DNA of 64,000 bases from Mycolicibacterium lutetiense (GTDB lineage Bacteria > Actinomycetota > Actinomycetes > Mycobacteriales > Mycobacteriaceae). Within the stretch, counting starts at the first letter, position 1. Each line of letters begins with the position of its first letter. Of the stretch, positions 1-11,802 are shown piece after piece. The translations under genes were made by a program, and so were the position numbers. The DNA is taken from assembly GCF_017876775.1 (NCBI RefSeq), contig NZ_JAGIOP010000002.1, positions 682,001-746,000 of the forward strand. The letters run 5' to 3'. The notes beneath the pieces are model-generated. The model made no database searches and had not been told where the DNA came from. It saw only the letters and a list, made by a program, of their open reading frames with translations.

Positions 1-538
1 CGGCCTCACGAGCGACGAACCGGTTGACCGACTCGAGTGCGCTCTTTGCGACGGTCATCCAGTTGTACGCCGGCATCGCGCGGGTCGGGTCGAAGTCCAT
101 ACCGACGATGCTGCCGCCCTCGTTCATGACCGGCAGGGTGGCCTTGGCCAGCGAGGCGTAGGAGTACGCCGAGATGTGGATGCCCTTGGCGACGTCCGCG
201 TACGGGGCGTCGAAGAACGGGTTCACCCCCATGCCGGTCTGCGGCATGAAGCCGATCGAATGGACCACGCCGTCGAGCTTGTTGCCCTCGCCGATGACAC
301 CGGTGACCCGATCGGCCAGGCTCGCCAGGTGCTCCTCGTTCTGCACATCGAGCTCCAGCAGCGGTGCCGGCTTGGGCAACCGGTCGGCGATGCGCTGGAT
401 CAGCTTCATCCGGTCGAATCCGGTGAGCACCAACTCAGCCCCGGCCTCCTGGGCCACCCTCGCGATATGGAACGCGATCGACGAGTCCGTGATGATCCCG
501 GTGACGAGGATGCGCTTGCCTTCGAGCAAACCTGCCAT
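1..538 (-). CDS. inhA: InhA enoyl-ACP reductase (3' part missing)
   Basis: NADH-dependent trans-2-enoyl-ACP reductase of FAS-II mycolic acid synthesis, the isoniazid/ethionamide target. The window holds the first 179 of about 269 residues; the C-terminus lies beyond base 1. The N-terminus [20 protein letters not shown] contains the short-chain-dehydrogenase-like cofactor loop. Tyr158 and Lys165 of the catalytic motif (YNWMTVAK) are present. Ser94, the residue changed in some isoniazid-resistant strains, is the wild-type serine. It follows fabG1 by 64 bases on the same strand, the conserved mycobacterial mabA-inhA operon, so it is probably driven from the fabG1 promoter. Confidence 0.98.
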   Translation of the reverse strand, partial: MAGLLEGKRILVTGIITDSSIAFHIARVAQEAGAELVLTGFDRMKLIQRIADRLPKPAPLLELDVQNEEHLASLADRVTGVIGEGNKLDGVVHSIGFMPQTGMGVNPFFDAPYADVAKGIHISAYSYASLAKATLPVMNEGGSIVGMDFDPTRAMPAYNWMTVAKSALESVNRFVAREA

Positions 539-602
539 TAGTGCGACTCCTTCTTGGGAAAGTTTCAGTAGACCAATATCTTTGGGGTCAGATCCGGGTG
601 GG

Positions 603-1397
<795 letters not shown>

Positions 1398-1463
1398 TCA
1401 CCAGCATGGTCTGAAAATCGCATCACCGGTGCGGACTGCCGTCCGGCAACATGCGATCGTGGC

Positions 1464-2471
1464 TCAACCGGGCAGTCTGCGGTTGATCAGCAGGGCGGCC
1501 GCCCCAGCCAGGGCCAGCACCAACGCACCCAGCCGCAGCCAACCGAGGCTGGCATCGCCCTTGATGGTCTCGTAGCCGATCTGCTGCTGCAGCGAGGTGA
1601 ACACCTGCTTGAGCTGTTCCAGGCTGGACGCGGTGAAGGCGTCACCGCCGGACAGCTTGGCGATCCTGCCCAGCATCTCGTCGTCGACCGGAACCGGCTG
1701 GCGCTGGTCGTTGATCTCGACATAGCCATACGGCGTGCCGAAGGACACCGTGGAGATCGGCACTCCCTGGTCCTTGGCGGTGCGTGCCGCGGTGTAGGCG
1801 CCCTTCGGGTTGTCCGGATTGGACGGCACGGTTTCCTTGCCGTCGGACATCAGCACGATGCGCGCGGGTGGCTTCTCGTCACCGCCGCCGATCACGGCAC
1901 CGACGGTGGCGATCGCCTGCAGTGCGGTGAAGATGCCCTCACCCGTTGCGGTCCGATCGGCCAACTGCAGCTTGTCGAGACCGTTCTTGGTGGCCTCGCG
2001 GTTGGTGGTCGGCTGGACCAGGACGGTCGCCGTCCCGGCGTAGGCGATCAGGCCGAGGTTGATCCCCGGTGTGAGCTGATCGGCGAACTGCTTGGCGGCC
2101 TCCTGCGCGGCGGCCAGCCGGCTGGGCGCGACATCGGTGGCCCGCATCGACTGCGATACGTCGATCACCAGCATCACCACCGCGCGATTACGCGGAATCC
2201 GCACATCATGGGTAGGACCGGCCATCGCCACCGTCAACAGGACAAGCGAAGCCGCCAACAGGGCCGCGGGCAGATGCCGCCACCTGGTCGGCTGTTTGGG
2301 CGCCACACTTTCCAGCAGCTCCATGTTGGCGAACCGCAGGACCCGCTGCTTGCGCGCCCGCTGCACGATGACGTAGTACGCCATCAGGCCCAGCACCACG
2401 AAGAGGAAAAGGAACCACCACGGGTGCGCGAAGCCTGTCAGGCTCATCGGACCGAGAATCGGTAAAGTCAT
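1464..2471 (-). CDS. VWA-domain membrane protein (Rv1481 type)
   Basis: A 335-residue BatA-like protein. Hydrophobic segments lie at about 16-36, 66-84 and 311-330, with a von Willebrand A domain between them facing outside. The MIDAS metal site starts at DVSQSM (104-109), with the later LMSDGKE motif. It is the last of a moxR-DUF58-VWA trio (overlap of 4 bases, then a 29-base gap). In other bacteria such trios form AAA+/VWA systems that mature or protect envelope proteins; the mycobacterial substrate is not known to me. Position just before fabG1 is the same as Rv1481. Confidence 0.9.
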   Translation of the reverse strand: MTLPILGPMSLTGFAHPWWFLFLFVVLGLMAYYVIVQRARKQRVLRFANMELLESVAPKQPTRWRHLPAALLAASLVLLTVAMAGPTHDVRIPRNRAVVMLVIDVSQSMRATDVAPSRLAAAQEAAKQFADQLTPGINLGLIAYAGTATVLVQPTTNREATKNGLDKLQLADRTATGEGIFTALQAIATVGAVIGGGDEKPPARIVLMSDGKETVPSNPDNPKGAYTAARTAKDQGVPISTVSFGTPYGYVEINDQRQPVPVDDEMLGRIAKLSGGDAFTASSLEQLKQVFTSLQQQIGYETIKGDASLGWLRLGALVLALAGAAALLINRRLPG

Positions 2472-2500
2472 GTGCTAGAAGTCTTTTCGCTTTCGATTTC

Positions 2501-3454
2501 TTATCGTCCAGCCAAGGCGCCACGCCGCCGGCTCGCAACGAACCGCACCACATCGGCGATCCAGTCCCGGTCGGTGCGCAGACTCAGCAGCGGCGCATCG
2601 CAACGCCGCAACGTGCGTGCCACTTCTTCGCGGTGCGCTGCGGCGGCGCGCTCGAAGTCACTGCGCAACTGCTCGTCGATGGTGAACTCGCGGGTGACAC
2701 CGGTCTCGGTGTCCTGCAGCACCACGTCACCGATGGCAGGCAGTTCGACGTCGCGCGGGTCCAGGATCTCGATTCCCAGCACCTCGTGACGACCGGCGAT
2801 CGCCCGCAGCGGGCGCATCCAGTTGATCGGTCCCAGGAAGTCGCTGATGATCACCGCCATCCCGCGCCGCCGCTCGGGACGACGCAGCGCATCGATGGCC
2901 GCGGCCAGATCGCCGCGGACCCCGGTCGGGGCCTTCGGCGTGGTGGCGATCGCCCGCAGCAATTCCTGCTCGTGTATCCGCCCACTCAGTGCCGGAACCC
3001 GGCGCACGATGTCGCCGTTGGCGATGATCGCACCGATCCGGTTGCCGCCACCGCTGTTGAGAAATGCGATCGCGGCGGCGGCCGCCACCGCAAGGTCGCG
3101 CTTCTCACACCCGGCGGTACCGAAGTCCAGGCTGGCCGACATGTCGACGACCAGCCAGGTCTCCAGTTCACGGTCGGCGATCATCTGCCGCACGTGCGGC
3201 GTCTGCGTCCGCGCTGTCACCGACCAGTCCATCCGGCGCACATCGTCGCCGGGCTGGTAGATCCGCGAGTCCCCCGGCTCCGACCCCGGACCCGGGATCA
3301 GGCCGAGGTGATCGCCGTGGAGCACGCCGTCGAGCTTGCGGCGCACCGTCAGCTCAAGCTTGCGTAACGCCGCCGTCAACGCAGGGTCCCGAATCTCCCC
3401 GCGCTTCAGAGACGGCAGATCCACTGAGCGTCGGGCCCCGGGAGGTGTGGTCAC
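2501..3454 (-). CDS. DUF58 protein (Rv1480 type)
   Basis: A 317-residue DUF58 protein. The family signature PGDDVRRMDWSVTAR is at about 68-82, followed by a VWA-like DMSASL metal site at 104-109. There is no clear signal peptide or membrane segment. The start ATG overlaps the moxR1 stop by 4 bases (ATGA), implying translational coupling. DUF58 proteins are regular partners of MoxR AAA+ ATPases, so it probably acts with the genes on either side. The precise role is unknown. Confidence 0.9.
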   Translation of the reverse strand: MTTPPGARRSVDLPSLKRGEIRDPALTAALRKLELTVRRKLDGVLHGDHLGLIPGPGSEPGDSRIYQPGDDVRRMDWSVTARTQTPHVRQMIADRELETWLVVDMSASLDFGTAGCEKRDLAVAAAAAIAFLNSGGGNRIGAIIANGDIVRRVPALSGRIHEQELLRAIATTPKAPTGVRGDLAAAIDALRRPERRRGMAVIISDFLGPINWMRPLRAIAGRHEVLGIEILDPRDVELPAIGDVVLQDTETGVTREFTIDEQLRSDFERAAAAHREEVARTLRRCDAPLLSLRTDRDWIADVVRFVASRRRGALAGR

Positions 3455-4614
3455 CGACTACCGGCCGCGGCAGCCGCGGCGGGAACGGCGGGCGGAACCG
3501 AATGCCCCTGCTGCGGAAGTGCATTCACCTGCGGCAGCGCGACTGTCTGCAGGATCCGGTTCACCACGGTCTCCGCCGACACCTCGTCCGCCAACGCGTC
3601 ATAGGTCAGCACCAGACGGTGACGGAGCACGTCGGGAATCACCTCGACGACGTCCTGCGGGATGACGTAGTCGCGGCCCCGCACCAACGCCAGCGCGCGG
3701 GCTGCCGAGATGATGCCAAGTGAGGCACGCGGCGAGGCACCGTAGGCGATCCACGCCTTGGCGTCGGGCATGCCGAACTTCTCGGGCTCGCGGGTCGCGG
3801 TGACGATCCGCACCACGTAATCCACCAGTGCGTGGTGCACGAAGTTGTTGGCCGCGAGTTCCTGGAGCCGCAGCAGGTCGCCGGTGTCCAGGATCTGCTT
3901 GGCCTCCGGAGGCTTGACACCCATCCGGTAGATGATTTCGCGCTCTTCCTCCGGCGACGGGTAGTCGACGTTGAGCTTGAACAGGAAGCGGTCGCGCTGA
4001 GCTTCGGGAAGCGCGTAGACGCCTTCCTGCTCGATCGGGTTCTGGGTGGCCATCACCAGGAACGGGCTGGGCAGCGGGAAGGTCTTACCGCCGATCGAGA
4101 TCTTTCGCTCGGCCATCACCTCGAGCAGTGCGGACTGCACCTTGGCCGGCGCACGGTTGATCTCGTCGGCCAGCAGGAAGTTGACCACCACCGGGCCGAG
4201 CTCGATGTCGAAGTCTTCCTTGCCCTGCCGATAGATGCGGGTACCGATGATGTCGGTGGGCACCAGGTCAGGGGTGAACTGGATGCGGGCGAACGTACCG
4301 CCGACGACCTTGGCGAACGTCTCGACCGCCAGGGTCTTGGCGACACCGGGCACACCCTCGAGCAGCACGTGGCCCTTGGCGAGCAGACCGACGAGCATCC
4401 GCTCGACGAGCTGGTCCTGGCCGACGATGATCCGCTTGACCTCGAAGATCGCACGTTCCAGGGTATGCACCTCGGCCTGCAGGCTGCCGTTGGTGGTGGT
4501 CTGCGGGGCAGCCGGCGCGGCGTGGGAGCCCGCCGACCCGGGCGGAAAGCCCGGCGCCGGGCTCGAACCGGGATAACCTCCGGCGCCCTGCAGCGGTCCA
4601 CTCGGTGACGTCAT
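3451..4614 (-). CDS. moxR1: MoxR-family AAA+ ATPase MoxR1
   Basis: A 387-residue AAA+ ATPase of the MoxR family, chaperone-like regulators working with VWA proteins. Residues 1-45 are a Gly/Pro/Ala-rich disordered tail. Walker A GVPGVAKT is at 87-94 and Walker B LLADEINRAP near 147-156, followed by the sensor stretch ATQNPIEQEG. ATG 4614 was chosen because GGGAGGAAG lies 4 bases upstream; a longer frame to 4683 would add 23 residues encoded partly by a short tandem repeat. It heads the moxR1-DUF58-VWA set. About 150 bases separate it from ripB, so it may have its own promoter. Confidence 0.95.
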   Translation of the reverse strand: MTSPSGPLQGAGGYPGSSPAPGFPPGSAGSHAAPAAPQTTTNGSLQAEVHTLERAIFEVKRIIVGQDQLVERMLVGLLAKGHVLLEGVPGVAKTLAVETFAKVVGGTFARIQFTPDLVPTDIIGTRIYRQGKEDFDIELGPVVVNFLLADEINRAPAKVQSALLEVMAERKISIGGKTFPLPSPFLVMATQNPIEQEGVYALPEAQRDRFLFKLNVDYPSPEEEREIIYRMGVKPPEAKQILDTGDLLRLQELAANNFVHHALVDYVVRIVTATREPEKFGMPDAKAWIAYGASPRASLGIISAARALALVRGRDYVIPQDVVEVIPDVLRHRLVLTYDALADEVSAETVVNRILQTVALPQVNALPQQGHSVPPAVPAAAAAAGSR

Positions 4615-4634
4615 CAACTTCCTCCCACGGTGTT

Positions 4635-4662
4635 CGACTAAAAAACGATCGACTAAAAAACG
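4635..4662. repeat. Two copies of a 13-base AT-rich repeat before moxR1
   Basis: The 13-mer CGACTAAAAAACG occurs at 4635-4647 and 4650-4662, a 15-base period, about 20-50 bases upstream of the moxR1 start. A-tracts in phase like this are unusual in such GC-rich DNA and could be part of the promoter or a protein site. No function can be assigned. Confidence 0.6.
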
Positions 4663-4763
4663 CTGGTCTTGCGTATTGCTCATCGGGCAATCGGGTGCCC
4701 GCCGTCAACTATTCCAGGCACTTCGAAATCCGTCGACGCTGCCCGGAAGACTTCAGGTTCCCC

Positions 4764-5459
4764 TCAGGATTCGATGATGCGGGCCGCATAGGGCTGGATG
4801 CCTGACATGCGGACCGGACTCACGGTGACTTTTTCCGCGCTGCCCGACGCCTCCAGCATCTTGCCGCCACCGAGATATATCGTCACATGCTGGCTACCGC
4901 CCGGACCCCAGAACAGAAGGTCACCGCGCTTTGCCTGAGCCACCGGCACCTTGCGGCCGGTGTTGTACTGGTCTCCGGAGTACTTGGGAATCTGCACCCC
5001 GACGCCGGCGAACGCGTACCGGGTGAAGCCCGAGCAGTCGTAGCCGATCTTGCCGGCGTCGTAGTCCACACCGGGGCCCGGGCCGGTCAACGTCCCGCCG
5101 CCCCACGAGTACGGCACGCCCATCTGTGAACCCCCGCGCCGGATCGCGTACTCGATGGCCTGTGGGCCACGGACCCGACCGCCGGGGAATGCCGAGGCGG
5201 ACTGCTTGGGGGCCAGCCCGATCGTCTGCAGGAACTGCGAACCAAGGCTCTGTGTGGTCTGCAGCGCGATCTGGCTGACCTGGAACGAGGCGTTGGCGAT
5301 GGCGACCGGGTCCCCTGGCGCGCCCGAGCTGGCGATCTTCGGCAAGGTCGGATCCCATTGGCCGGCGTCGGGCGCGGCGTTGGCCGGCGCCACGAAACTG
5401 ACCGCCGCGAACGCGCATGCGGCGATCAGGATCAGGCAACGGAAGACGTAGGAGCGCAA
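4764..5459 (-). CDS. ripB: NlpC/P60 peptidoglycan endopeptidase RipB
   Basis: Secreted D,L-endopeptidase cutting peptide stems of peptidoglycan. 231 residues: signal peptide about 1-28 (ending PANA), a short linker, and an NlpC/P60 domain from about 100 to the end. Catalytic Cys142 (DCSG), His191 (SQHV) and Glu203 (MLEAS) are visible. The only workable start is TTG 5459, giving MRSYVFRCL and a proper signal peptide. It follows ripA by 10 bases and its catalytic domain closely resembles RipA's, but it lacks RipA's coiled-coil N-terminal domain, as in M. tuberculosis Rv1478. Confidence 0.95.
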   Translation of the reverse strand: MRSYVFRCLILIAACAFAAVSFVAPANAAPDAGQWDPTLPKIASSGAPGDPVAIANASFQVSQIALQTTQSLGSQFLQTIGLAPKQSASAFPGGRVRGPQAIEYAIRRGGSQMGVPYSWGGGTLTGPGPGVDYDAGKIGYDCSGFTRYAFAGVGVQIPKYSGDQYNTGRKVPVAQAKRGDLLFWGPGGSQHVTIYLGGGKMLEASGSAEKVTVSPVRMSGIQPYAARIIES

Positions 5460-5469
5460 AGTATTCCAA

Positions 5470-6891
5470 TCAGTATTCGATATAGCGGACGACGTACGGG
5501 GTCATCCCGCTCGTGCGGACCGGGGAGACCTTGACCTCCGAACCCGTGTAGGGCGCTTCGAGCATCTGGCCGTTGCCGAGATAGAGCGTCACGTGCTGGC
5601 TACCGCCGGGGCCGTAGAAGATCACGTCGCCCCGCCGCATCTGCGAGGACGGGATCTTGCGGCCGGCGTTGTACTGCGAGCCCGAGTAATGCGGCAGCTT
5701 GATACCGACGCCGGCGAACCCGTAGAGGATCAGGCCCGAGCAGTCGAACCCGACCGTGTTGGCCCCCGAATCGATGCCGCGACTCGGCCCGGCGGCGTTG
5801 CCGCCGCCCCAGGAGTACGGCACGCCCATCTGGGAACCGGCCCGCTGGATGACGTATTCAGATGCCTGCCGGCCGTACACCCGCGGGATGGCACCGTTCG
5901 TGTAACCGGTCGGCGTAGGCAGAATCCCCAACTTCTGCAGGAAACCGCGGCCCATGTTCTGCGTCACCTGCGCCGACGTCGACGAGATGCCGAGAATGGT
6001 GTTGATGATGGCGACCGGGTCACCGCTGACGAAGGCACTGGGGATCGCCGGCAGCGTCGGATCCCATACGCCATCCCAGTTCTGGCCGGCCTGCACCGGC
6101 GCGCCCGGGGCGCGATCCCAGTCGCCCGCCGCCGCCTGTGGTGCCGGCTGCTGAGCCGGGGCGGCCGGGGCCGTCGACGCCGAGGCCTGGTGCACCTGGG
6201 CGAGCTGGGCTTGGGCCGCGGCTCGTTCGGAGGTCAACCGCTGCAGTTCATCTCGCTGCGAGCCGAACGTCTGCTGCGCAGTTTTCAACGCGGTGACCGC
6301 ACTGTCCTGACTGGTCTGGGCGTCGACGGTCGCCTGATCGGCATTGCGCTTGGCCAGGCGCGCGGCCGACTCCCGGTTGACCTGCTCGGTACGGGCGCGT
6401 TGCAGATCGGCGATCACCTTGTCGCTGCTGACCGCCAGGGTCTGACCGGTGGCGGCGGCGCTGACGATGTCGGCCGGGTCGGACGCGGTCAGGTACGCAC
6501 TGGACGGGCCGCTGACATAGGTGGCCGCAGCGAAGGTGTCGAAGCGCTTCTGCGCTTCATCGATGGCGGTGCTGGCGTCGGCGATGCCTTGCTGGCTGGC
6601 ATCGAGTTCCTGCTGCGCCGTGGCAGCCGCATCGCGGGCGTCCTGCACGTCGACAATTGCCTTGTTGACGGCTTCCTGCTGGGTCTGGATGGCAGCACCC
6701 AACTCCTGCAGCTTCTGATCGGCGTTGGCCACCGCGGCGACGAGCGTTGCGACCTGATCGGGTGCCCCCGGCTCAGCGGCGGCCGGGACACCTCCGGACA
6801 TGGCCGTGACAACCAGCATCCCGGCGGCCACCGGCACAGCCAAGAAACGGCCGTACAGCCGGGACGCCGAGGCGCCAACGGTGCGTCTCAT
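5470..6891 (-). CDS. ripA: NlpC/P60 peptidoglycan endopeptidase RipA
   Basis: Septal D,L-endopeptidase needed for daughter-cell separation in mycobacteria. 473 residues from ATG 6891: signal peptide about 1-39; an N-terminal alpha-helical coiled-coil region about 45-240 that in M. tuberculosis RipA blocks the active site; a Pro/Ala-rich linker; and an NlpC/P60 domain with Cys384 (DCSG), His433 and Glu445, one off the M. tuberculosis numbering. ATG 6891 has AGGAGA 10 bases upstream; the TTG at 6900 is too near that site. The 230-base upstream region holds MtrA-like motifs, a nested palindrome and a LexA-like box. Confidence 0.97.
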   Translation of the reverse strand: MRRTVGASASRLYGRFLAVPVAAGMLVVTAMSGGVPAAAEPGAPDQVATLVAAVANADQKLQELGAAIQTQQEAVNKAIVDVQDARDAAATAQQELDASQQGIADASTAIDEAQKRFDTFAAATYVSGPSSAYLTASDPADIVSAAATGQTLAVSSDKVIADLQRARTEQVNRESAARLAKRNADQATVDAQTSQDSAVTALKTAQQTFGSQRDELQRLTSERAAAQAQLAQVHQASASTAPAAPAQQPAPQAAAGDWDRAPGAPVQAGQNWDGVWDPTLPAIPSAFVSGDPVAIINTILGISSTSAQVTQNMGRGFLQKLGILPTPTGYTNGAIPRVYGRQASEYVIQRAGSQMGVPYSWGGGNAAGPSRGIDSGANTVGFDCSGLILYGFAGVGIKLPHYSGSQYNAGRKIPSSQMRRGDVIFYGPGGSQHVTLYLGNGQMLEAPYTGSEVKVSPVRTSGMTPYVVRYIEY

Positions 6892-6956
6892 TCGACTCAA
6901 GTCTCCTATGGCTCAACGACGGCGTACCGGCGTTTGCTCGGGGCCATTGCACAGAA

Positions 6957-7067
6957 GTCACATGAGGCACAACTACAACAATGGCTACCGACTGCACCGT
7001 ACGTCACATCTGTAGCCAAAGAAACATTGGTCACAAATTACAAGTTTGTAATTGCGAATAGTGTGAC
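6957..7067. promoter_or_regulatory. Cluster of four GTCACA (MtrA-like) motifs upstream of ripA
   Basis: GTCACA occurs on the plus strand at 6957-6962, 7003-7008 and 7030-7035, and as its complement TGTGAC at 7062-7067, all within 180 bases upstream of ripA. The response regulator MtrA is reported to recognise GTCACA-type repeats and to control ripA in mycobacteria. The motifs are seen directly; binding here is inferred. Confidence 0.55.
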
Positions 7068-7071
7068 CAAT
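7026..7071. promoter_or_regulatory. Nested palindrome upstream of ripA
   Basis: Outer arms ATTGGTCACA (7026-7035) and TGTGACCAAT (7062-7071) are perfect complements. Inside them AATTACAA (7036-7043) and TTGTAATT (7046-7053) form a second perfect inverted repeat. The block is strikingly AT-rich. It lies 135-180 bases upstream of ripA and shares its GTCACA arms with the MtrA-like motifs, so it may be a dimer-binding operator. Confidence 0.5.
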
Positions 7072-7091
7072 TAGTGATATTGGAAGCTATA

Positions 7092-7107
7092 CCGAACGAA
7101 TGTTCGA
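7092..7107. promoter_or_regulatory. LexA-like box between Rv1476-type gene and ripA
   Basis: CCGAACGAATGTTCGA matches the mycobacterial SOS consensus TCGAAC-N4-GTTCGA at 11 of the 12 fixed positions (first base C for T). It is about 200 bases upstream of the ripA start and 15 bases past the end of the Rv1476-type gene. LexA occupancy is inference. Confidence 0.4.
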
Positions 7108-7121
7108 GGGCTTTCCGGTAA

Positions 7122-7700
7122 CTACTCCGAGGAGGCGTCCGACGCCTCTGACCCGGCCGATTGTTTGCTGCGGCGCTGCAGAACCCGGGCGAAGGCGGCC
7201 GCCGCGGCGACGCCGACAACCATTGCGATCGCGAGCGCCGTCCAGGGGAAATCCGGGGTGGAAATCTCGCCGACGAAATTCTGCGCAGATAACACCGGAT
7301 TACCGGTCTTGGCGACGTCCTGCCCCGCCTCCAAAGTCACCCGATCGATCGTCGGACTGTAAGTGCCGGCAAACGACGGGCTCAGCGCCAGCACGGTCGC
7401 ACCCGGATTGGCGTGCCCGACCTCCGTGGCGATATCCCGCAGCGGGGTGTCGATACCCGGATTGCTCGGCAGCACGACGATCTTGAGGTCGATGCCCTCC
7501 TGTCGGGCATCGCTGACCACCTGGCGCAGGGCTTCGACATCGGCGGCGGGGGCACTGACCCCGTCATCGCGCACGTCGGCCTGCACCGCAGCCATACACT
7601 TGGCTACCCCGTCGGGTTGCGCCGCATCGAGCCCTACGGTGTCGCACACCTCGACCGGAATGTAGGCCGGCAGGAACGGGATGACATGGGGTCCGGTCAC
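7122..7700 (-). CDS. Rv1476-type membrane protein
   Basis: A conserved mycobacterial protein of about 192 residues. A hydrophobic segment (WTALAIAMVVGVAAAAAF) near the C-terminus is followed by a short basic, then Ser/Glu-rich tail, so the protein is probably anchored by its C-terminus with most of the chain on one side. No catalytic motif is seen. I chose GTG 7700, which gives a length near that I recall for Rv1476; GTG 7757 would add 19 residues. Neither has a good ribosome site. It sits upstream of ripA as in M. tuberculosis and is divergent from acn. Function unknown. Confidence 0.82.
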   Translation of the reverse strand: MTGPHVIPFLPAYIPVEVCDTVGLDAAQPDGVAKCMAAVQADVRDDGVSAPAADVEALRQVVSDARQEGIDLKIVVLPSNPGIDTPLRDIATEVGHANPGATVLALSPSFAGTYSPTIDRVTLEAGQDVAKTGNPVLSAQNFVGEISTPDFPWTALAIAMVVGVAAAAAFARVLQRRSKQSAGSEASDASSE

Positions 7701-7771
7701 GCCAGCACGGTACGCCTCGACCGTTCGACCTGACGATGGGGACAGGGGAATCGTCACCGGGTCGAACGTCG

Positions 7772-7823
7772 ATCGTCACGCAGGAGTGATGCTCGGGCTC
7801 GAATGCCACTCCAGCGTGACGGT
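7772..7823. promoter_or_regulatory. Inverted repeat upstream of acn (first)
   Basis: GTCACGCAGGAGTG (7775-7788) and CACTCCAGCGTGAC (7807-7820) are complementary except for one pair, and pairing extends outwards to 7772/7823 with one further mismatch. The 18-base loop is long. Part lies in the region just upstream of (or inside, if GTG 7757 is used) the divergent Rv1476-type gene. It could be an operator or an RNA hairpin. Confidence 0.45.
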
Positions 7824-7844
7824 GGGGCGGAGGGTCCGGGCGGA

Positions 7845-7878
7845 CCACCCAGTCGGACGGATCCGCCCGACTGGGTGG
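7845..7878. promoter_or_regulatory. 34-bp near-perfect palindrome upstream of acn
   Basis: Arms CCACCCAGTCGG (7845-7856) and CCGACTGGGTGG (7867-7878) are perfect complements around the palindromic centre CGGATCCG; only one base pair of 17 fails. It lies 124 bases upstream of the acn start in the acn/Rv1476 divergent region. The TetR regulator next to acn is reported to control aconitase in M. tuberculosis, so an operator is the leading idea; a hairpin terminator is the alternative, though no T-run follows. Confidence 0.5.
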
Positions 7879-7947
7879 CAACGAGTAACCGACAGGGGAA
7901 GACTGGACCCCGACTGACCAGGCCTTGCAGGACAAGCGTACTGTTAA

Positions 7948-10830
<2,883 letters not shown>

Positions 10831-10867
10831 TCCTGACCGGACCGGACGAAGCAGCGAAGGCACACAC

Positions 10868-11449
10868 GTGCCCCGGGTGACCGACGACCATCTTGCGGCC
10901 CGGCGCCGTCAGATTCTCGACGGCGCCCGGCGCTGCTTCGGTCAGTACGGATACGAGAGTGCGACCGTGCGACGGCTCGAAGAAACCATCGGGCTGTCGC
11001 GCGGCGCAATCTTTCACCACTTCAAGGACAAGGACACCTTGTTCTTCGAGTTGGCCCGAGAGGACGCCGAGCGGATGGCCGACGTGGCTGCCCGCGAAGG
11101 ATTGATTCAGGTGATGCGGAACATGCTCGCCGCTCCCGAGCAGTTCGACTGGCTGGCCACCCGGCTGGAGATCGCCCGAAAGTTACGCAACGATCCGGCT
11201 TTTCACCGAGGCTGGGCCGAGCGGTCAGCAGAGTTGGATGCCGCCATCACCGAGCGCCTGCGCCGACAGAAGCAGGCCGGTCGACTGCGCGACGACGTGC
11301 CCAGTGCGGTCCTGCACATCTACCTGGACCTCGTGCTCGACGGACTGGTGGCCCGGATCGCCTCCGGCGAGGACCCGAAGAACCTCACCGCGGTGCTCGA
11401 TCTGGTGGAGGACAGCGTGCGGCAGCAGACGTCGGCGGCGGATAGCTGA
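10868..11449 (+). CDS. TetR-family regulator of aconitase
   Basis: A 193-residue TetR-family repressor. The N-terminal helix-turn-helix covers about 8-55 (RRRQILDGARRCFGQYGYES, then SRGAIFHHFKDKDTLFFEL). The C-terminal ligand domain is all-helical. It begins with GTG 10868 behind GAAGG and follows acn by 37 bases, so the two are probably cotranscribed. The orthologue by position, Rv1474c, is reported to bind the acn promoter; the palindrome at 7845-7878 is a candidate site. AcnR of corynebacteria plays the same part. Confidence 0.92.
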   Translation: MPRVTDDHLAARRRQILDGARRCFGQYGYESATVRRLEETIGLSRGAIFHHFKDKDTLFFELAREDAERMADVAAREGLIQVMRNMLAAPEQFDWLATRLEIARKLRNDPAFHRGWAERSAELDAAITERLRRQKQAGRLRDDVPSAVLHIYLDLVLDGLVARIASGEDPKNLTAVLDLVEDSVRQQTSAADS

Positions 11450-11478
11450 ATCCGGCTACCGCACGGCCGCTGCGTTTG

Positions 11479-11673
11479 TCATGCCCTGGCCCGGGTGCGG
11501 TGATTGGGCCCACCGCGGCTGCGCATCGTCGTTCCTGACTCGCGCAGCAAGCTGTGAATCGAACCGTAGGAACGGCCGGTCTTGGCCACGAGCGAGCGGA
11601 TGCTGGCACCCCCCTCGTAGGCCTTGCGCAACTCTGCCAGCAGTTCGCCGCGATTCATGTTCATATCCCTCAT
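11479..11673 (-). CDS. Small helix-turn-helix protein (Rv1473A type)
   Basis: A 64-residue basic protein with a probable HTH (ELLAELRKAYEGGASIRSL, then GRSYGSIHSLLRESG), resembling the short DNA-binding proteins annotated as Rv1473A. ATG 11673 has GGGAG six bases upstream; ATG 11658 with AGGGAT upstream is nearly as good and would give 59 residues. It is convergent with acnR and lies 129 bases past the start of the ABC-F gene in the same direction. Possibly a local regulator; target unknown. Confidence 0.8.
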   Translation of the reverse strand: MRDMNMNRGELLAELRKAYEGGASIRSLVAKTGRSYGSIHSLLRESGTTMRSRGGPNHRTRARA

Positions 11674-11802
11674 CGACATCTCCCCGCTTGTGATGTCCCG
11701 ACGGGTACCCACACTAGAAACGACGCACACACCGATGGGTCGATTTGTCCAACGTCTTATATTGACGTATTCGAAAGTGTGATGGTTCTTGCGAATTCGC
11801 GG

